64,000 nt of DNA from Pseudomonas purpurea (GTDB lineage Bacteria > Pseudomonadota > Gammaproteobacteria > Pseudomonadales > Pseudomonadaceae), in assembly GCF_039908635.1 (NCBI RefSeq), contig NZ_CP150918.1, positions 4,914,001 to 4,978,000 of the forward strand. Direction: 5' to 3'. The translations under genes and the position numbers were made by a program. Below, one piece after another: positions 58,102-64,000 of this stretch; position 1 is the first letter of the stretch, and every line of letters begins with the position of its first letter. Below the pieces are notes generated by a model, which was given only the letters and a program-made list of their open reading frames with translations, was not told the DNA's origin and ran no database searches.

Positions 58102-59955
58102 ATGCTCAAACGCCTTGCCTGTCTGGCGCTGTTCGTCTGCGCCCCGCTGTCCGCCGCGCCTCGTATCGACAACGCCCGTTTGCAGCAATTGGCCAACGAC
58201 CCTTTCTGGATTTCCCTGGGCCATTACGAAACCGCCAAGCTCGGTGGCTGGCGCAGCTATGTCAGCGACAAGAAGTTCTTCCTCGCCGACAACGGCGCCG
58301 AACACCCCGACGCGGAACTGGCGGCCACCGTGCAAGCGCTCTACGCCCCGGCCAGCGCGGGTGAACAACATGCGCAATGCGTCTACCCGGCCCGCACTCG
58401 CTGGTTGAAAGCCCAGCTCGACCTGACCGACTTGCCCGCGCTGGATTGCACAGAATTCAAACAATGGTTCAAGGACGTATCGCCCCACAGCGCGGTGATG
58501 ATCTTCCCGGCGGCTTACTTGAACAGCCCGTCCTCGATGTTCGGCCACACGTTGCTGCGCATCGATCAGGCTGACGTGCAAAGCGACCACACCGCCCTGC
58601 TCAGTTATGCGATCAACTTCGGCGCCTACATCGAGGGGTCGGACAACAGCATCCTGTACGCCTGGAAAGGCCTGATGGGCGGTTATCCCGGCCTGTTCGC
58701 GCTGGTGCCCTACCAGGAAAAACTCTCGGAGTACCGTAGCCTGGAAAACCGCGACCTGTGGGAGTACCGGCTGAACCTGACACAGGTCGAAACCGAGCGC
58801 ATGGTCGAGCATGTCTGGGAACTCAAGCAGGTCCAGTTCGACTACTTCTTCTTTGATGAAAACTGCTCCTACCGCTTGCTCGAACTGCTGCAAGTGGCCC
58901 GGCCGAGCCTCAGGCTCACCGAGCAATTCCCGCTGACCGCCATCCCCACCGACACTGTCAAAGCGGTGAAAGCCGCCGGGCTGGTGGAAAAAATCGACTA
59001 TCGTCCGTCCCGTGAACGGGAACTGCTGAGCCGCGCCGAGCCGTTGACCGGTGAAGAACAGGCCTGGGTACTGAGCGTCAGCGCCGACCAGACGCGGCTG
59101 CAGGACCCGGCGTTCAAGGCCCTGCCACGTGACCGGCAGGCACTGATCATCGACGCGGCCTATCGCCTGGAACGCTACCGCGCCAACGGTCAGGAGCGCG
59201 ATCCGCAGCGCGCCCAACGCAGTTTCGAACTGCTGCGGGCAATCAACCGGAACCCGGCGCCGGAGCTGCAAATAGAGCGCCCGGGGCTACCGGAAGACGG
59301 CCACGAATCCCGCACCTGGCAGGCCGGCATCGGCACCCGTGGCGACAAGGCCTTTGGCGAGTACGGACTGCGCATGGCCTATCACGACCTCAATGACAAC
59401 GCCGAGGGTTTTCCCTTGGGCGCGCAAATCGAAATCCTGCAAATGAAACTGCGCCAGTACGAAGGCAATCACTGGCAGCTCCAGCAACTGGACCTCGCGA
59501 CCATCCGCTCGCTGACACCGCGCAACGCATTGCTGCAACCCTGGTCGTGGCAAGTCACCGGGGGGCTGGAGCGGGTGCCAGGCAAGCATGACGACGAAAC
59601 CCTGGTCAGCCACGTCAATGGCGGCGCGGGCGGCACCTGGCAGTTGGGTGATGAGCTGCTGGGCTTTGCCCTTGGCACGGTGCGCGTCGAACACAACAAC
59701 GACTTTGCCGGGTTCATCGCCCCGGCGGCCGGGTTCAACAGTGGCCTGTTGTGGAAAAACCCGCTGGGCAACCTGAGCCTCGAAGCCAAGGGCGATTTCT
59801 TCACCAACGGCGAAGTCCGCCGCAGCCTGAGCCTGAACCAGCAGTGGGCGTTGTCTCGCAACCTCGGCCTGCGCCTGAGCGCACAACGCGAGTTCAGCCA
59901 CATGGCCACGCCGCAAAACGAAGTCATGCTTGAGCTGAAGTGGTATCACTACTGA
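58102..59955 (+). CDS. DUF4105 / Lnb N-terminal periplasmic domain protein
   Basis: A 617-residue exported protein with a signal peptide (to about LSAAP). The DUF4105 domain (about 95-290) holds SPSSMFGHTLLRID and FFDENCSYRLLELL, with the His and Cys conserved in the family. These resemble a papain-like or NlpC-type Cys/His pair, but the enzymatic role here is unproven. The C-terminal half (about 360-617) is beta-rich and could form a barrel, ending in Tyr (KWYHY), consistent with an outer-membrane location. Confidence 0.82.
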   Translation: MLKRLACLALFVCAPLSAAPRIDNARLQQLANDPFWISLGHYETAKLGGWRSYVSDKKFFLADNGAEHPDAELAATVQALYAPASAGEQHAQCVYPARTRWLKAQLDLTDLPALDCTEFKQWFKDVSPHSAVMIFPAAYLNSPSSMFGHTLLRIDQADVQSDHTALLSYAINFGAYIEGSDNSILYAWKGLMGGYPGLFALVPYQEKLSEYRSLENRDLWEYRLNLTQVETERMVEHVWELKQVQFDYFFFDENCSYRLLELLQVARPSLRLTEQFPLTAIPTDTVKAVKAAGLVEKIDYRPSRERELLSRAEPLTGEEQAWVLSVSADQTRLQDPAFKALPRDRQALIIDAAYRLERYRANGQERDPQRAQRSFELLRAINRNPAPELQIERPGLPEDGHESRTWQAGIGTRGDKAFGEYGLRMAYHDLNDNAEGFPLGAQIEILQMKLRQYEGNHWQLQQLDLATIRSLTPRNALLQPWSWQVTGGLERVPGKHDDETLVSHVNGGAGGTWQLGDELLGFALGTVRVEHNNDFAGFIAPAAGFNSGLLWKNPLGNLSLEAKGDFFTNGEVRRSLSLNQQWALSRNLGLRLSAQREFSHMATPQNEVMLELKWYHY

Positions 59956-60057
59956 TCACTGGCAAATCGCGGTGATCCTTTCGCGAGCGAGCTCGGCGCC
60001 TACACGAGAAAGGGACGGGACGCTCACACTGACGTTTATTCAAGGAGTTGATTCAAC

Positions 60058-60363
60058 ATGGCTGTGATCTGCGATTCCCTCGAAGACCTCCGCGACCACA
60101 TCGATCGGCTGGACCGGCAAATCGTCAGCCTGCTGGCCGAGCGCGGCGCCTATGTGTCACAGGCCGCCCGCTTCAAAAAAGACAGCGACGCGGTGAAAGC
60201 GCCGCAGCGTGTGGAACAGGTCATCGCCAAAGTCCGGGCTCTGTCTGAACAGGTCGGCGCCAACCCACAGGTTACCGAACAGGTGTACCGCGCCATGATC
60301 GCGGCGTTCATCGAACAGGAGCTGGCGGAACACACTCGGCTGGCTGACGCGCCAACAGAATAA
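60058..60363 (+). CDS. Chorismate mutase (AroQ type), stand-alone
   Basis: A 101-residue AroQ-fold chorismate mutase. The three-helix pattern is visible: DHIDRLDRQIVSLLAERGAY, then KAPQRVEQVIAKVRAL and the C-terminal helix VYRAMIAAFIEQEL. The size and sequence also resemble isochorismate-pyruvate lyase PchB, so a salicylate-type role cannot be excluded, but no pch genes are near. No signal peptide. AAGGAG lies 11 nt before the ATG. Confidence 0.85.
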   Translation: MAVICDSLEDLRDHIDRLDRQIVSLLAERGAYVSQAARFKKDSDAVKAPQRVEQVIAKVRALSEQVGANPQVTEQVYRAMIAAFIEQELAEHTRLADAPTE

Positions 60364-60442
60364 TCACAGCCGTTTCACAAACGCCTGACCAACGCCCTTC
60401 TAGACTTTCCTGATAAGCCGTTCAGTGACGCGGGAGTCTGAG

Positions 60443-60799
60443 ATGTGGCGGTGTGCGGGTGTTTTTGGAATGTTGCTGTTGATTGCGGGTTGCCAGTCGA
60501 CCCACGAAGACTTGATCGCCAAAGGATACCCACCGGCCTTCGCCGACGGTTTCGATGACGGTTGCAGCAGCGGCCGGCAAGCGGCAGGCGCCATCACGGG
60601 CGGCTTCAAGAAAGACGTCCCCCGCTACCTCAAGGATGCGCAATACGCCGAAGGCTGGAGCGATGGGTTCCGTCAGTGCCAGGCCATGCGTGAAAGCGAG
60701 GACCGTGGCGACTATCAGAACCGTTATCTGAACGAGCGCGATCGCGCCTGGCAGCAAGAAAAGGATCAAGGCGAGGCGCGGGCTTATCGTTCGCAGTAG
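60443..60799 (+). CDS. Small lipoprotein of unknown function
   Basis: A 118-residue protein with a lipobox LIAGC (Cys17). The rest is polar with repeated Asp/Gly/Phe (PPAFADGFDDGCSSGRQAAG, YAEGWSDGFRQCQAM), suggestive of two copies of a GFxDG-like pattern. ATG 60443 chosen over 60425. Unknown function; no operon partner is evident. Confidence 0.75.
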   Translation: MWRCAGVFGMLLLIAGCQSTHEDLIAKGYPPAFADGFDDGCSSGRQAAGAITGGFKKDVPRYLKDAQYAEGWSDGFRQCQAMRESEDRGDYQNRYLNERDRAWQQEKDQGEARAYRSQ

Positions 60800-60870
60800 G
60801 TCGTTTTCGGACAACCTGTGAAACCAAAAGCCTGCCACCATGGCCTAAACCCCATCAAGGGAGATTTGCC

Positions 60871-62717
<1,847 letters not shown>

Positions 62718-62940
62718 TTATTGTCGTTGGAAGAGATTGACCTGGACTCTAGCAAACGAATTGCGCACCGGCACAGCGCAAAATGTCGCAGTTATGAAAT
62801 TAAATGGTGCATTGGATATAAATTAATCCGATTTCTGGGTGTTTGCGCACCAGAACAGGGACTCGCAACTCAAGTCATGCTCCGTCCTGAAGAGCGCTTG
62901 CTCGCGAAGGAAACGCTGCGGTACCACTGAAAAAATGCGC

Positions 62941-62970
62941 AAAAAAAACGGAGCCCGAAGGCTCCGCTCT
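62941..62970 (-). terminator. Intrinsic terminator of ettA
   Basis: Reverse strand: CGGAGCC TTCG GGCTCCG followed by eight Ts, 20 nt after the ettA stop. One of the strongest terminators in the window. Confidence 0.95.
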
Positions 62971-62989
62971 TTATGCAACCAACCTGAAA

Positions 62990-64000
<1,011 letters not shown>

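Noticed and set aside
59978..60003. REP-like TTCGCGAGCGAGCTCGGCGCC upstream of chorismate mutase
   Set aside because: Only a degenerate half with no partner; too weak to call.

Overview
The window is a continuous piece of core chromosome from a Pseudomonas, most likely of the P. fluorescens lineage. The evidence is high-GC codon use with almost no non-coding slack, many short inverted repeats of the pseudomonad REP/REPIN type between genes, and a gene order that from pilA onward follows the P. aeruginosa PAO1 block PA4525 to about PA4588 (pilABCD-coaE-yacG, ndh, tRNAs, clpB, pgeF-rluD, bamD, pilSR, thiO, minor pilins, ispH-fkpB-lspA-ileS-ribF-murJ, rpsT, proB-obgE-rpmA-rplU, ispB, gdhA). The synteny is from memory, not from a search. 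I saw no insertion sequence, prophage, CRISPR array or recognisable defence cluster.

Layout. 1-9.1 kb: pgi (5' end cut off), acs, an MpaB-type oxygenase, an rRNA-methyltransferase-like gene, an AsmA-like DUF748 envelope protein and a DUF2845 protein. 9.1-15.1 kb: a BON-domain protein, then the major pilin pilA (reverse strand) facing pilBCD-coaE-yacG. 15.1-18.7 kb: small conserved genes, an orphan ECF-type permease with a candidate upstream leader peptide, DUF1780, the remnant of a MOSC-domain gene, DUF3094 and ndh. 18.7-19.6 kb: four tRNA genes (Pro, Lys, Pro, Asn) with a recognisable promoter and two terminators. 19.6-28.5 kb: clpB, pgeF, rluD, bamD, a PP0621-like gene and pilS-pilR. 28.6-36.1 kb: thiO and the minor pilin operon fimU-pilV-pilW-pilX-pilY1-pilE with a divergent fimT-like gene. 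36.1-43.5 kb: ispH, fkpB, lspA, ileS, ribF, murJ. 43.8-49.3 kb: rpsT, creA, a frameshifted proB, obgE, rpmA, rplU, ispB. 49.4-64 kb: small stress, envelope and folding genes, a Lon-family protease, DUF3015, DUF4105, chorismate mutase, a GreA/B-like factor, gdhA and the 3' part of ettA.

How the genes work together. The dominant theme is type IV pili. PilA is the fibre subunit; PilB and PilC drive assembly; PilD processes prepilins; FimU, PilV, PilW, PilX, PilE and PilY1 form the priming/tip complex; PilS-PilR is the two-component system expected to act on the sigma-54 promoter visible upstream of pilA. A second theme is envelope biogenesis (LspA, MurJ, BamD, IspH, IspB, several lipoproteins). 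A third is translation and ribosome biogenesis (IleS, rpsT, rplU, rpmA, ObgE, RluD, EttA, tRNAs).

The most noteworthy observations are a one-base frameshift in proB, an in-frame deletion relic of a MOSC gene, a candidate 24-codon leader overlapping the ECF permease start, a terminator lodged directly in front of a duplicated tRNA-Pro gene, an iterated palindromic motif upstream of the BON gene, a Fur-box-like site before a small conserved gene, and REPINs of which three share a central hairpin. I found no convincing undescribed multi-gene system.
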